Positions 40,262 to 48,543 of a stretch of DNA of 53,456 nt are shown here, in pieces. Position numbers and translations under genes: made by a program. The DNA is from Eubacteriaceae bacterium (lineage in GTDB: Bacteria > Bacillota > Clostridia > Eubacteriales > Eubacteriaceae). The notes below the pieces were generated by a model. That model saw only the letters and a program-made list of their open reading frames with translations. It had not been told where the DNA came from and ran no database searches. The stretch covers positions 1 through 53,456 of the forward strand of contig JASGLP010000017.1 of the NCBI GenBank assembly GCA_030156895.1, given 5' to 3'. Numbering within the stretch: the stretch's first letter is position 1; every line of letters begins with the position of its first letter.

Positions 40262-40290
40262 TTGACATGCAAGCTGGTAAGTGATAATAT
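40262..40290 (+). promoter_or_regulatory. Sigma-A promoter of the thiamine operon
   Basis: TTGACA and TAATAT with a 17-base spacer, ending ten bases before the first TPP riboswitch. Confidence 0.8.
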
Positions 40291-40299
40291 TAGTGTATT

Positions 40300-40380
40300 G
40301 CAGGGGGACTCGAAAGAGTTGAGAAGGTAAAACCTGACCCTTTGAACCTGTCAGTTAACACTGACGTAGGGAGACAATTC
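40300..40380 (+). promoter_or_regulatory. TPP (THI-element) riboswitch, first copy
   Basis: The thi-box core is clear: GGGGGACTC, GTTGAGA, ACCTGACCCTTTGAACCTG, and GACGTAGGGAGACAATTC. It is followed by a terminator at 40406-40436, as expected for ligand-induced transcription termination of thiamine genes. The 545 bases between 40140 and 40684 hold this aptamer, its twin, two terminators and the promoter, with no gene. Confidence 0.95.
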
Positions 40381-40405
40381 ATTAAAAGCGGATGATAGCA
40401 TAATG

Positions 40406-40436
40406 AGTGTTCCCTGTTCAGGGGACGCTTTTTTTT
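40406..40436 (+). terminator. Expression-platform terminator of riboswitch 1
   Basis: AGTGTTCCC pairs with GGGGACGCT (two G-U) and is followed by eight Ts. Confidence 0.85.
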
Positions 40437-40456
40437 AGCTAAAAATATAAAACATT

Positions 40457-40537
40457 GCAGGGGGACTCGAAAGAGTTGAGAAGGTAAAACCTGACCCTTT
40501 GAACCTGTCAGTTAACACTGGCGTAGGGAGACAATTC
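40457..40537 (+). promoter_or_regulatory. TPP riboswitch, second tandem copy
   Basis: Starts 157 bases after the first. Over roughly 87 bases it differs at one position only (CACTGGCG versus CACTGACG), so the duplication is recent or kept identical. It has its own downstream terminator of different sequence. Confidence 0.95.
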
Positions 40538-40559
40538 ATTATTATGTGTAATGAATCAA

Positions 40560-40589
40560 AGTATTCTCTATATCAGGGGATATTTTTTT
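40560..40589 (+). terminator. Expression-platform terminator of riboswitch 2
   Basis: AGTATTCTC pairs with GGGGATATT, including G-U pairs, followed by a T-run. Weaker than the first. Confidence 0.65.
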
Positions 40590-40684
40590 ATTTACAAAAA
40601 TTCGGCCTGCAAAGAAAGGGGAGAAAGACACTGCAACAAAATATTTGTGTCATATCGATAGGGTAAAAGAAAGGAATAGTCAAG

Positions 40685-41521
40685 ATGGAGCATAAAAACG
40701 AAATAAAAAAAGAGATAATTGAGGCGGTAGAATTCAGCAGAAAAAATAATCCTATGGTAGGGTCCATTACCAATTCTGTGACGATCAATTTGGTGGCTAA
40801 TACGCAGCTGGCTGTTGGCGGATCAGCGGCCATGGTTTATTTGCCGGATGAAGGAGAATTTTTGGCTAAAGCTGCCGGTGCCAGCTATATCAATGTCGGT
40901 ACGCTGTTGCCGGTATATGAAGAGACTTTACCACATACGGCTCAAGTATTGAATGAACTGCAAAAACCCTGGGTGCTGGATCCGGTTGCCGTCGGGATTG
41001 GTTTATTGAGAACCGATCTTCTGCAGAAGTTTAAGGACTATCAGCCGACTGTTATCAAAGGGAATGCATCAGAAGTGATCGCTTTGGCTGGACTATGGGG
41101 CCTGGAGGGCGGAACGGCAGTATCCAATGTTCGGGGTGTCGATTCCAGTGATTCCGTGATGGCGGCCAATACAGCAGCAATTGCACTGGCTAGATGGACA
41201 GGTGGAGCGGTAATGGTATCGGGCCAGACGGATCTGGTGACAGATGGTAAAGTGTTGGCCATGTCGCAGGGCGGGTCGCATTTTATGGAAAAAATGACCG
41301 GAGCCGGTTGTTCCCTGGGCGGGGTTATCGGGGTCTATTTGGTAGGCGCTTCCCCTTTTATTGCGGCTCTGACGGCAGCGGCGGTTTATAATTTAGCGGC
41401 TAGACGGGCAGAAGCGAAGGTAAGCGGTCCCGGCAGTTTTCAGGTTCAATTTATTGATGAACTGTATCAGGCCAATGCCCGGGATATTGCAGACAATCCC
41501 TTTGAGCTTGTAGAGGTTTGA
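40685..41521 (+). CDS. thiM: Hydroxyethylthiazole kinase
   Basis: Salvages the thiazole moiety by phosphorylating 5-(2-hydroxyethyl)-4-methylthiazole with ATP. SITNSVTINLVANTQLAVGGSAAM is the family N-terminal motif, DPVAVG the substrate region, and GAGCSLGG the anion hole; NASEVIALAG is also typical. 278 residues, normal. AAAGGA precedes the ATG. First gene of the thiamine operon behind two TPP riboswitches. Confidence 0.93.
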   Translation: MEHKNEIKKEIIEAVEFSRKNNPMVGSITNSVTINLVANTQLAVGGSAAMVYLPDEGEFLAKAAGASYINVGTLLPVYEETLPHTAQVLNELQKPWVLDPVAVGIGLLRTDLLQKFKDYQPTVIKGNASEVIALAGLWGLEGGTAVSNVRGVDSSDSVMAANTAAIALARWTGGAVMVSGQTDLVTDGKVLAMSQGGSHFMEKMTGAGCSLGGVIGVYLVGASPFIAALTAAAVYNLAARRAEAKVSGPGSFQVQFIDELYQANARDIADNPFELVEV

Positions 41522-41847
41522 TGATGAATACATTAATTGCGGTCGCGATAGCGCCTTTTGGAGTGGGGGATGAATTGGCAGCTGAAATTGCTGAAGTGAT
41601 CAGGGTTATAAAAGAGTCAGGTTTGCCTTATCGCATGAACTCGATGTTTACCGAGATTGAAGGTGAATGGGATGAGGTGATGAAGGTGGTTAAAGATGCC
41701 AGCTTTGTGCTGGCTCAAAAAGGCTTGCGGACAGAGGTCGTATTAAAGGCTGATGTGCGTCCAGGATTCATCAATACGATGACAACAAAAGTTGATAAAG
41801 TCAATAAAATTTTAGGAGAAGAAAATGAACAGTCGCCAAAATCTTGA
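41521..41847 (+). CDS. MTH1187/YkoF-type thiamine-binding protein
   Basis: About 108 residues of the DUF77 family: NTLIAVAIAPFG, then PYRMNSMFTEIEGEWDEVM, then a C-terminal helix. Known relatives bind thiamine or its pyrimidine part. The ATG overlaps the thiM stop (TGATG), and the 3' end overlaps thiE by 23 bases, so translation is probably coupled. Its place between two salvage enzymes supports a role in holding thiamine precursors. Confidence 0.85.
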   Translation: MMNTLIAVAIAPFGVGDELAAEIAEVIRVIKESGLPYRMNSMFTEIEGEWDEVMKVVKDASFVLAQKGLRTEVVLKADVRPGFINTMTTKVDKVNKILGEENEQSPKS

Positions 41848-42529
41848 CCTTTCGGCCTATCTGGTTGTTGGACCGGAGAATACAAAAGGCCGACCAGTTA
41901 CTCAAATAATTAAAGAGGCGGTAGTCGCCGGATTTACCTGTGTACAGATTCGTTCCAAGTTTGCTTCAGCACGGGAATTAATCACATTAACCGCTCAGGC
42001 TGCGCGGGTAATTGCTGAAGTTGGCAGCCCAGAAGCAGTAACACTCCTGGTGGATGATCGCCTTGATGTGATTCTGGCGGCTCGCAAACAGCAGATAAAA
42101 GTTGACGGAATTCACGTGGGACAGTCAGATATCCCAGTGGAGGTCTGTCGGGAATATTTGGGAAAGAATGCGATTATCGGTCTATCAGCCAGAACAAATG
42201 AATTGTTTGAATATATTAAAACCGTTGATACGGCATTAATTGATTATTTTGGTGCTGGTCCATTGCATGAAACAGCGACAAAACCCGATTGTGGATTGGA
42301 TCGGGACGGCAAAGTGAAAACGAGAAGTTTTGCTGATTTTGAAAAGCTGGCAAAGCTCAGTCCTATTCCGGTGGTAGTTGGCGGTGGGGTTAAGCATAAT
42401 GATATTCCGCAACTGGCTCAAACAGGAGTGGATGGTTTCTTTGTTGTAAGCGCAGTTTCGGAGGCCGAGAACCCTGGACTGGAAGCGACCCGGCTGGTTG
42501 AAAGCTGGAAATCGGCAAAAATATCTTAG
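41825..42529 (+). CDS. thiE: Thiamine phosphate synthase
   Basis: Joins HMP pyrophosphate and thiazole phosphate. TIM-barrel motifs: VQIRSKFAS, LLVDDRLDV, GIHVGQSD, IIGLSARTN, DYFGAGPLHETATKPDCG and VVVGGGVKH. 234 residues. TTAGGAGAAG precedes the ATG, which lies inside the previous gene. The lab-typical KD in VQLR[E/D]K is SK here, a modest variation. Second biosynthetic gene of the operon. Confidence 0.9.
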   Translation: MNSRQNLDLSAYLVVGPENTKGRPVTQIIKEAVVAGFTCVQIRSKFASARELITLTAQAARVIAEVGSPEAVTLLVDDRLDVILAARKQQIKVDGIHVGQSDIPVEVCREYLGKNAIIGLSARTNELFEYIKTVDTALIDYFGAGPLHETATKPDCGLDRDGKVKTRSFADFEKLAKLSPIPVVVGGGVKHNDIPQLAQTGVDGFFVVSAVSEAENPGLEATRLVESWKSAKIS

Positions 42530-42538
42530 CGTGGAGAT

Positions 42539-42577
42539 CGCTTTTGTTTATGTCCATATGGCATAAATAAAAAAGCG
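42539..42577. other. Hairpin between thiE and thiC
   Basis: CGCTTTTGTTTATG and CATAAATAAAAAAGCG can pair around a nine-base loop with small bulges. No T-run follows on the plus strand, so it is probably an RNA processing or stability element rather than a terminator. Confidence 0.4.
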
Positions 42578-42650
42578 GATTTTATTAAGTGGCAGCACAG
42601 ATACTGAAGCGGATAGGATTGAAAATTATCAATCAGTAAGGAGAATCGCA

Positions 42651-43955
42651 ATGAAAACATATAAAACACAGATGGAAGCAGCAAGACAGGGGATTGTCAC
42701 AGAGGAAATAAAAAAAGTGGCGGACAAGGAACTAATGCGGGTTGAGGAGCTGATGCCGTTAGTTGCTGCCGGTAAAGTCGTGATTTGTGCCAATAAGAAT
42801 CATCAGTGTATTGACCCACAGGGGGTTGGTTCAATGCTCAAAACTAAGATTAATGTTAACCTGGGCGTTTCCAGAGATTGCAAAGATCATGATATGGAAA
42901 TGAAAAAAGTTATGGAAGCCGTTAATATGGGGGCCCATGCCATCATGGATCTGTCTTCTCACGGGAATACGGTACCCTTCCGGCGTAAGTTAACAGCAGA
43001 ATGTCCGGCCATGATCGGAACGGTTCCAGTATACGATGCAGTCATTCATTATCAGAGAGATTTAAATACATTAAAGGCAAAAGATTTTATTGATGTTGTC
43101 AGACTTCATGCTGAAGATGGGGTTGATTTTGTGACCCTGCATTGCGGGATTACCAAAAAAACGATTGAGCAGATTAAAAACAATCAAAGAAAAATGGATA
43201 TCGTATCCAGAGGTGGATCACTGGTATTTGCGTGGATGAGTATGACTGGCGAGGAAAACCCTTTTTACGAGTACTATGATGAAATTCTTTCAATCTGCCG
43301 TGAATACGATGTGACCATTTCACTGGGAGATGCCTGTCGGCCAGGGTGTCTGGCAGATGCGTCAGATATCTGCCAGATTGATGAGCTGGTGCGGCTGGGT
43401 GAGCTGACGCAAAGAGCTTGGGAGAAGGATGTGCAAGTCATAGTTGAAGGCCCGGGGCATATGCCAATTGATCAAATTGCGGCTAATATGAAAATACAGC
43501 AGACAATCTGCAAGGGGGCACCTTTTTATGTATTGGGGCCACTGGTTACAGATATTGCACCGGGATATGATCATATTACTGCGGCCATTGGAGGTGCTGT
43601 TGCAGCATCAGCTGGAGCAGCGTTTTTATGCTATGTTACACCGGCAGAACACTTGGCTCTGCCGAATTTAGAGGATGTCAGGCAGGGAATTATTGCTTCA
43701 AAGATTGCCGCTCATGCCGCAGATATCGCCAAGGGGATCAGAGGGGCAAGGGAGCTTGATGACAGAATGGCGGTTGCCAGAAAAGAATTTGACTGGGAAA
43801 CACAATGGCAATGTGCCATTGATCCCGAAACGGCAAAGAAAATCCGGGCTGACAGAAAACCTGAACAGGAAGATTCCTGCTCTATGTGCGGAAAGTTTTG
43901 TGCCATACGAAGTATGAATAAAGCGCTGGCCGGAGAGCAGATTGATATTTTATAA
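42651..43955 (+). CDS. thiC: Phosphomethylpyrimidine synthase
   Basis: Radical-SAM enzyme turning aminoimidazole ribotide into HMP phosphate. The C-terminal [4Fe-4S] motif is [32 protein letters not shown] and [11 protein letters not shown] are characteristic. 434 residues, the short bacterial form. GTAAGGAG precedes the ATG, 121 bases after thiE. No thiD, thiG or thiF lies in the window, so completion of the pathway depends on genes elsewhere. Confidence 0.95.
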   Translation: MKTYKTQMEAARQGIVTEEIKKVADKELMRVEELMPLVAAGKVVICANKNHQCIDPQGVGSMLKTKINVNLGVSRDCKDHDMEMKKVMEAVNMGAHAIMDLSSHGNTVPFRRKLTAECPAMIGTVPVYDAVIHYQRDLNTLKAKDFIDVVRLHAEDGVDFVTLHCGITKKTIEQIKNNQRKMDIVSRGGSLVFAWMSMTGEENPFYEYYDEILSICREYDVTISLGDACRPGCLADASDICQIDELVRLGELTQRAWEKDVQVIVEGPGHMPIDQIAANMKIQQTICKGAPFYVLGPLVTDIAPGYDHITAAIGGAVAASAGAAFLCYVTPAEHLALPNLEDVRQGIIASKIAAHAADIAKGIRGARELDDRMAVARKEFDWETQWQCAIDPETAKKIRADRKPEQEDSCSMCGKFCAIRSMNKALAGEQIDIL

Positions 43956-44091
43956 GTGAAAATCGAAAGAAAAATTCAACAGAAGATGGACGATTATCCG
44001 AATGTGATGATGAAGGCAATAAAACGATGCTTTAACCATTTACTGATGTCGCTAAAAAGGCTTAAAGAATAAGAAATAAAAACGCAAATTT

Positions 44092-44132
44092 AAAAGACCA
44101 GTTAACAGCTTAGCTGAAATAACTGGTCTTTT
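44092..44132. terminator. Bidirectional terminator between thiC and the lipoprotein gene
   Basis: AAAAGACCAGTTA and TAACTGGTCTTTT pair perfectly, with a nested CAGC/GCTG. A- and T-runs on either side suit both convergent transcripts. Confidence 0.88.
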
Positions 44133-44172
44133 GATTGGGCGGATTAAGTTTAATTCGTAAATCTTTTAAATC

Positions 44173-44655
44173 TTAGAAGAGGTTGTTAACTACCACTTGC
44201 ATGACATTTAGGTCAAAGTTTTCAGCAGTATAAACCGAATAATCGTAATCAGTAGTGGAAAAAGTAGCCAAGCCTTCAGCACCGTCATTGTACTGATAAA
44301 AAACGGTATTCCCACGCGAATCAGTGATGGTCTGCCCATGGTTAAACTGGGTATAAACGCCACTGATATCTTCCTCGCTGCGTTTTGCTTTTCTGATGGT
44401 AAAGGCCTTTTCTTCAAAGTTTAAATCAGCCTCAGCAATGGTATCGGCAATCACATAATAGACAGAATCTGTCGCTGGCGCCGGCAGTGAATCGAAGGTA
44501 AAGCCAAGGCGATCATTAATGGCTTCAAGAGAAGTCATTTCGACCATGGGGTTGGGCAGACTTTCCTGTGACGCATCAGAGTCCTGAGACTGTGTGCAGC
44601 CAGATAAAATAAGCATCAGAACGACAACAAGAACAAAGGCAGATTTTTGTTTCAT
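44173..44655 (-). CDS. Exported lipoprotein of unknown function
   Basis: 160 residues with a signal peptide and lipobox LSGC, so it is predicted to be anchored by lipid at the membrane surface. The mature part is acidic; residues about 55-160 (FTFDSLPAPATDSVYYVIAD, AFTIRKAKRSEEDISGVY) look like a small alpha/beta domain that I do not recognise beyond similarity to clostridial putative lipoproteins. GGAGGAAAC precedes the ATG. It lies 17 bases after proA and is probably cotranscribed, though a shared role is not evident. Confidence 0.8.
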   Translation of the reverse strand: MKQKSAFVLVVVLMLILSGCTQSQDSDASQESLPNPMVEMTSLEAINDRLGFTFDSLPAPATDSVYYVIADTIAEADLNFEEKAFTIRKAKRSEEDISGVYTQFNHGQTITDSRGNTVFYQYNDGAEGLATFSTTDYDYSVYTAENFDLNVMQVVVNNLF

Positions 44656-44672
44656 CGTTTCCTCCTTAGTAT

Positions 44673-45962
44673 TTAAACAGGACAGTCGGTATTTTTGGGC
44701 TGATGAGTAAAATGAGATTGGCCGCTGGCATAATCACTAACGCACTGGCCATGGCCTAACAGCTTATATTTGTAGCTTAAGAGACCATCCAGACCAACCG
44801 GACCGCGGGCGTGCAGTTTAGAGGTGCTGATGCCCACTTCGGCACCGAAACCGAAGCGGAATCCATCGCTGAAGCGCGTTGAACAGTTGTGAAAAACGCC
44901 AGCCGAGTCTACCAGTGTCATAAAGGTTTTAACGGCTTCGTTATCATTGGTGATAATAACATCAGTATGGCCAGAGCCGTAGGTATTGATATGGTTAATT
45001 GCTGAGATTAGATCAGGAACAATCTTGATGGATAGAATATAATCCAGATATTCGGTTTTCCAGTCTTCTTCAGTGGCTGCTTCTATATCAATGATTTTTA
45101 ATACTTTGGCATCACCTTTCAGATGAACATTTTTTGCTTCCAGAGCTTTTTTAAGTGGTGGTAAGAGGTCTTTGGCAACGGACTCATGCACCAGCAGAGT
45201 TTCCAGGGTATTGCAGGCGGCGACATACTGGGTTTTAGAATCAACAATCAAATCAATAGCCATGGGGATTTGCGCATCATCGTCAACAAAAACGTGGCAG
45301 ATGCCATCGGCATGACCCATCACCGGGATGTTGGAGTGATTCATAATATACTGAACAAATTCATTAGACCCCCGGGGAATGATCAGATCAATATAGTTAT
45401 CCAGAGCCAGCATGGCGTTAACCTCATCGCGGCTTTCCAGATTTTGAATAAAGCCTTTGGGAATGCCTGCTGAAAGTGTGGCATCTTCAATGACTTTGCA
45501 AAGCATCCGGTTGGTTTCTAAGGCTTCACGACCACCTTTTAGCAGGACGCTGTTGCCGCTTTTTAGACAGAGGGTTGAAATCTGGACAAAGGCATCAGGT
45601 CGGGATTCAAAGATTACCCCAATCACCCCAATCGGACAGGTCACCTTGTAAAGATCAAGACCTTGATCAAGCTCGGTGGCTAATTTTGTTGCTCCCAGAG
45701 GATCATTTAACTCAACCAGGCTGTTAATACCATCAATGACATCATTGATTTTTACTTCATTGAAAACCAGTCGTTTTAAAAGGGGGGCGGCCAGGTTTTC
45801 GGCTTGAGATCGTTTAAGATCGGCCTCGTTAGCAGCAAGAATTTCGGCCTTGTGTGTTTCGAGTCCCTTGGCAATCGCCAAAAGTGCTTGGTTTCGGGTT
45901 TTAGTATCAGTGGCAGCCAGTTTGATACCGGCTTCTCGGGCCAGTTTTCCGCGTTCTTCCAT
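44673..45962 (-). CDS. proA: Gamma-glutamyl phosphate reductase
   Basis: Second step of proline synthesis: reduces glutamyl 5-phosphate to the semialdehyde with NADPH. Catalytic Cys lies in QYVAACNTLETLLVH; GVIGVIFESRPD, SVLLKGGREA, DLIIPRGS and RFGFGAEVGISTSKLHARGPVG are family motifs. 429 residues, normal, with the tail (TDCPV) slightly longer than usual. No proB adjoins it. AGGAGAG precedes the ATG. Followed by a lipoprotein gene on the same strand. Confidence 0.93.
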   Translation of the reverse strand: MEERGKLAREAGIKLAATDTKTRNQALLAIAKGLETHKAEILAANEADLKRSQAENLAAPLLKRLVFNEVKINDVIDGINSLVELNDPLGATKLATELDQGLDLYKVTCPIGVIGVIFESRPDAFVQISTLCLKSGNSVLLKGGREALETNRMLCKVIEDATLSAGIPKGFIQNLESRDEVNAMLALDNYIDLIIPRGSNEFVQYIMNHSNIPVMGHADGICHVFVDDDAQIPMAIDLIVDSKTQYVAACNTLETLLVHESVAKDLLPPLKKALEAKNVHLKGDAKVLKIIDIEAATEEDWKTEYLDYILSIKIVPDLISAINHINTYGSGHTDVIITNDNEAVKTFMTLVDSAGVFHNCSTRFSDGFRFGFGAEVGISTSKLHARGPVGLDGLLSYKYKLLGHGQCVSDYASGQSHFTHQPKNTDCPV

Positions 45963-46055
45963 GAGTCTCTCCTTAAAATTTATTGATAAACTAATTCAAG
46001 TAATTATATCCCAAATAAACGCAATAAGTTGCTGGTTTTGAGATGTGTAGACAGA

Positions 46056-47078
46056 TTACTCAAGCAGGTTGTCCCGGATTTTTTCGAAATCCGTCTGGGT
46101 CAAGTCCGTCTGATCAAGCAGATAGGCTTCAACATGACCATAATTACCATTGATATAATCCATGGAAATTTTCAGCCAATCCGGTTTTACGCCGTAAAAT
46201 TCCCAGAGATGATAATTGTCAACCCCCAGTTCTTCAGACATAATATTGCCTAAGAGCTGATAGCTTTCATCAAAGGTCAGGTTGGTCAGCGTGTAATCGG
46301 ATAGAATTGTTTCATCATTGACACCCAGAATTCCCAAAAGCAGATAGGTCATAAAACCGGTTCGGTCTTTGCCGTTAGTGCAGTGATATAAAAGTGGGGT
46401 TTCGGAAGGAATGGTCAGATATTTTAAGACATCGGCAAAACGCTGAGCCTTGTTTTCGGTCTGCTCATGATAGACATTTCGCATGAAGCTGTCGACGGCA
46501 CCGGGTTTGGTAAAGTCGATACCAGCGGTTTTATCGCCCAGTGTTTCAAAAATCGGGTGCAGATGGTACTGGGTGGAACCGGGCAGGCGATCCACCTGCT
46601 TACGGGCCTTTGCCTCGTTTCTGAAGTCAAAGACGTGTTTAAGTTTTAAATCATGGAAAAATTCCACATCTTTATCGGATAAATGCGCCAATTCCTCACT
46701 TCTGATAACCTTGCGCCATTTAACTTTACCGCCCTGATAACCGGTGTAACCACCAATATCGCGGATATTGATAGAGTTTTCCAGCTGGATCAGTCGTTTA
46801 GACAGCTGGGTTTCTTCGCAAAAGATCAGATTGTGCACATCTTTAAAATCATAAAGTGGCTCACCGCTGGGGGAGACTGGTCTGCTGGTATAAATCGGAG
46901 ATTCTTTTTCCGGAAGTTCAAAAGGGCTTGATGTTTCAAAGGTCTTTGTTGCGGAAGTTTTTGCTGTTATTGGGTCTGGTTGGCCTGTTTGTCTGGTTTT
47001 TCTTTTTTTCACAAACAGAAAAGCCGAAAAACCGGCAAAAGCTCCGGCCATCACTGCCAGAGTGAATTTTTTGTTCAT
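46056..47078 (-). CDS. Membrane-anchored tyrosine/dual-specificity phosphatase (Tyr_phosphatase3)
   Basis: 340 residues. One N-terminal membrane helix (about 5-24) is followed by a linker and the phosphatase domain. The signature is HCTNGKDRTGF (Cys nucleophile, Arg phosphate binder). NIRDIGGY and KWRKVIRSEELAHLSDKD upstream are typical of the tyrosine/serine phosphatase family that includes LipA and mycobacterial PtpB. The domain may face outside because the helix resembles a signal anchor. AAAGGA precedes the ATG. Divergent from hemW, with the repeat copy C between them. Confidence 0.85.
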   Translation of the reverse strand: MNKKFTLAVMAGAFAGFSAFLFVKKRKTRQTGQPDPITAKTSATKTFETSSPFELPEKESPIYTSRPVSPSGEPLYDFKDVHNLIFCEETQLSKRLIQLENSINIRDIGGYTGYQGGKVKWRKVIRSEELAHLSDKDVEFFHDLKLKHVFDFRNEAKARKQVDRLPGSTQYHLHPIFETLGDKTAGIDFTKPGAVDSFMRNVYHEQTENKAQRFADVLKYLTIPSETPLLYHCTNGKDRTGFMTYLLLGILGVNDETILSDYTLTNLTFDESYQLLGNIMSEELGVDNYHLWEFYGVKPDWLKISMDYINGNYGHVEAYLLDQTDLTQTDFEKIRDNLLE

Positions 47079-47102
47079 GTAGGAGTTCCTTTCTGTGAAT
47101 GA

Positions 47103-47236
47103 ATGCTATAATAAATACTATAGCATCAGACTGAAGACAAAGTAAATATACGAACCTGAGCACCGACAATTGGCTTTTCAGTTGTCCGCCTCGGGGTTTG
47201 TCTACGTACTAAATGCTATAAGAAATATTATAGCAT
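47103..47236. repeat. Interspersed repeat copy C (internally deleted) between duplicated hairpins
   Basis: Two 24-base hairpin copies (47103-47126 and 47213-47236) match at 22 of 24 positions and enclose an 86-base element. It starts CAGACTGAAGACAAAG, includes GAGCACCGACAATTGGC, then jumps from CTCGGGG straight to TTTGTCTACG and ends TACGTACTAA. Compared with copies A and B, the region between two CGGGG direct repeats is missing, consistent with slippage. The hairpins lack T-runs and lie between divergent genes, so the target is a hairpin rather than strictly a terminator. Confidence 0.85.
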
Positions 47237-47275
47237 AAAAATAGGGACAATAGTCCTTAAAAAAGTGGAGAAAAA

Positions 47276-48412
47276 ATGGAAGAGAATAAACTGGGAATAT
47301 ATTGTCATATCCCTTTTTGCATAAAAAAATGCCTGTATTGTGATTTCAATTCGCAGGTTTGCATGGATCAGAAGCAGATCGATGCTTATTTTGCCGCGCT
47401 TAAAGAAGAAATCTCTTTAGTAGCGCAAAAAGATCAGATTGTTGATAGCCTTTATATCGGCGGCGGTACACCATCGAGCGTTGAGGGGGAGAAGATTGCC
47501 GATTTGATCAAAGCATTGCGGCAGGCTTTTCTGTTTGACTCAGATTGTGAAATCACCATAGAAGTTAATCCCGGGACGGTGACGGAAGAAAAACTTGTTA
47601 GCTATAAAAAAGCGGGTATTAATCGTGTCAGTGTCGGTCTGCAGGCCTGGCAGGATCAATTGCTGCAAAGCTTGGGCCGGATTCATGATCAGAGTCAGTT
47701 TGTTCAAACGATGACATATCTTAAGAAAACTGGCTTTGAAAATATCAGCGTCGATTTAATGTATGGTCTGCCGGGTCAGACGCTTTTAATGGTGGAAGAA
47801 AGTTTGCGGCAGGTGCTAAGTTTTGAACCCACTCATTTTTCCTGCTACAGTCTGATTTTGGAAGCGGACACACCAATGACTCAAAAAGTGGAAAAGGGTG
47901 AGCTCATCTGTCCTGATGAGGATGATGAGCGGGACATGCACTGGTTGGTTGATGAGCTGCTTGAAAAAAACGGTTATCATCATTACGAGATATCCAGCTA
48001 TGCAAAAGTTGGATTTGAAAGCCGCCACAATTTAAAATACTGGGAATTGAAAGATACCCTTGCATTGGGAGCTGGTGCTCACAGTTTTTACAAGGGTCAA
48101 CGTTTTGCCAACTTGTCAGACCGCGAGCTCTATGTCGAGCATCTTAAAAAAGGTCAGCTGCCCAGGACCGAGCTTCATGAGCTCAGCCAAGAGGAGTGGA
48201 TGGCCGAATGGCTGTTTTTGGGTTTAAGAAAACTTGATGGCGTCAGCCGTCAAGAATTTATAGATCGTTTTGCCGATGACTATATGCTTATCTATAAGGA
48301 AGAGATCGAAAAATTGATTAGCCAAAAGCTCTTGATTAAGGAAGGTGATTATCTGAAACTCACTAAAAAAGGCCAGGATTTTGCCAATCAGGTTTTTATG
48401 GCCTTTATATAA
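47276..48412 (+). CDS. hemW: Radical SAM heme chaperone HemW
   Basis: 378 residues related to coproporphyrinogen III oxidase HemN but lacking its N-terminal extension, as in HemW. The [4Fe-4S]/SAM motif is CIKKCLYC (CxxxCxxC, with HIPFC preceding), then GGGTPS and VDLMYGLPGQT. C-terminal winged-helix region LTKKGQDFANQVF. It delivers heme or acts in related radical chemistry. It lies directly upstream of hrcA, the standard order in Firmicutes. GTGGAG precedes the ATG. Confidence 0.92.
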   Translation: MEENKLGIYCHIPFCIKKCLYCDFNSQVCMDQKQIDAYFAALKEEISLVAQKDQIVDSLYIGGGTPSSVEGEKIADLIKALRQAFLFDSDCEITIEVNPGTVTEEKLVSYKKAGINRVSVGLQAWQDQLLQSLGRIHDQSQFVQTMTYLKKTGFENISVDLMYGLPGQTLLMVEESLRQVLSFEPTHFSCYSLILEADTPMTQKVEKGELICPDEDDERDMHWLVDELLEKNGYHHYEISSYAKVGFESRHNLKYWELKDTLALGAGAHSFYKGQRFANLSDRELYVEHLKKGQLPRTELHELSQEEWMAEWLFLGLRKLDGVSRQEFIDRFADDYMLIYKEEIEKLISQKLLIKEGDYLKLTKKGQDFANQVFMAFI

Positions 48413-48462
48413 ATAAAGCTTAAACCTTCTTTAAAACTTGAACAGGATCTTATAGAATCTTG

Positions 48463-48491
48463 TTGACAAAGTAGGGGACAGATGCTATATT
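48463..48491 (+). promoter_or_regulatory. Sigma-A promoter of the heat-shock operon
   Basis: TTGACA and TATATT with a 17-base spacer, 12 bases before the CIRCE dyad. Confidence 0.88.
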
Positions 48492-48502
48492 TATATCAGA
48501 TG

Positions 48503-48529
48503 TTAGCACTCAATTCTTGTGAGTGCTAA
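48503..48529 (+). promoter_or_regulatory. CIRCE operator (HrcA binding site)
   Basis: A perfect 9-base inverted repeat TTAGCACTC / GAGTGCTAA with a 9-base spacer, in the usual place between promoter and hrcA. HrcA binding represses the operon until heat stress. Confidence 0.97.
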
Positions 48530-48543
48530 TAACGAGGTGAAAC

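Noticed and set aside
43956-44072. A 38-codon GTG frame directly after thiC
   Set aside because: No ribosome binding site of its own, basic low-complexity content, no recognisable family.
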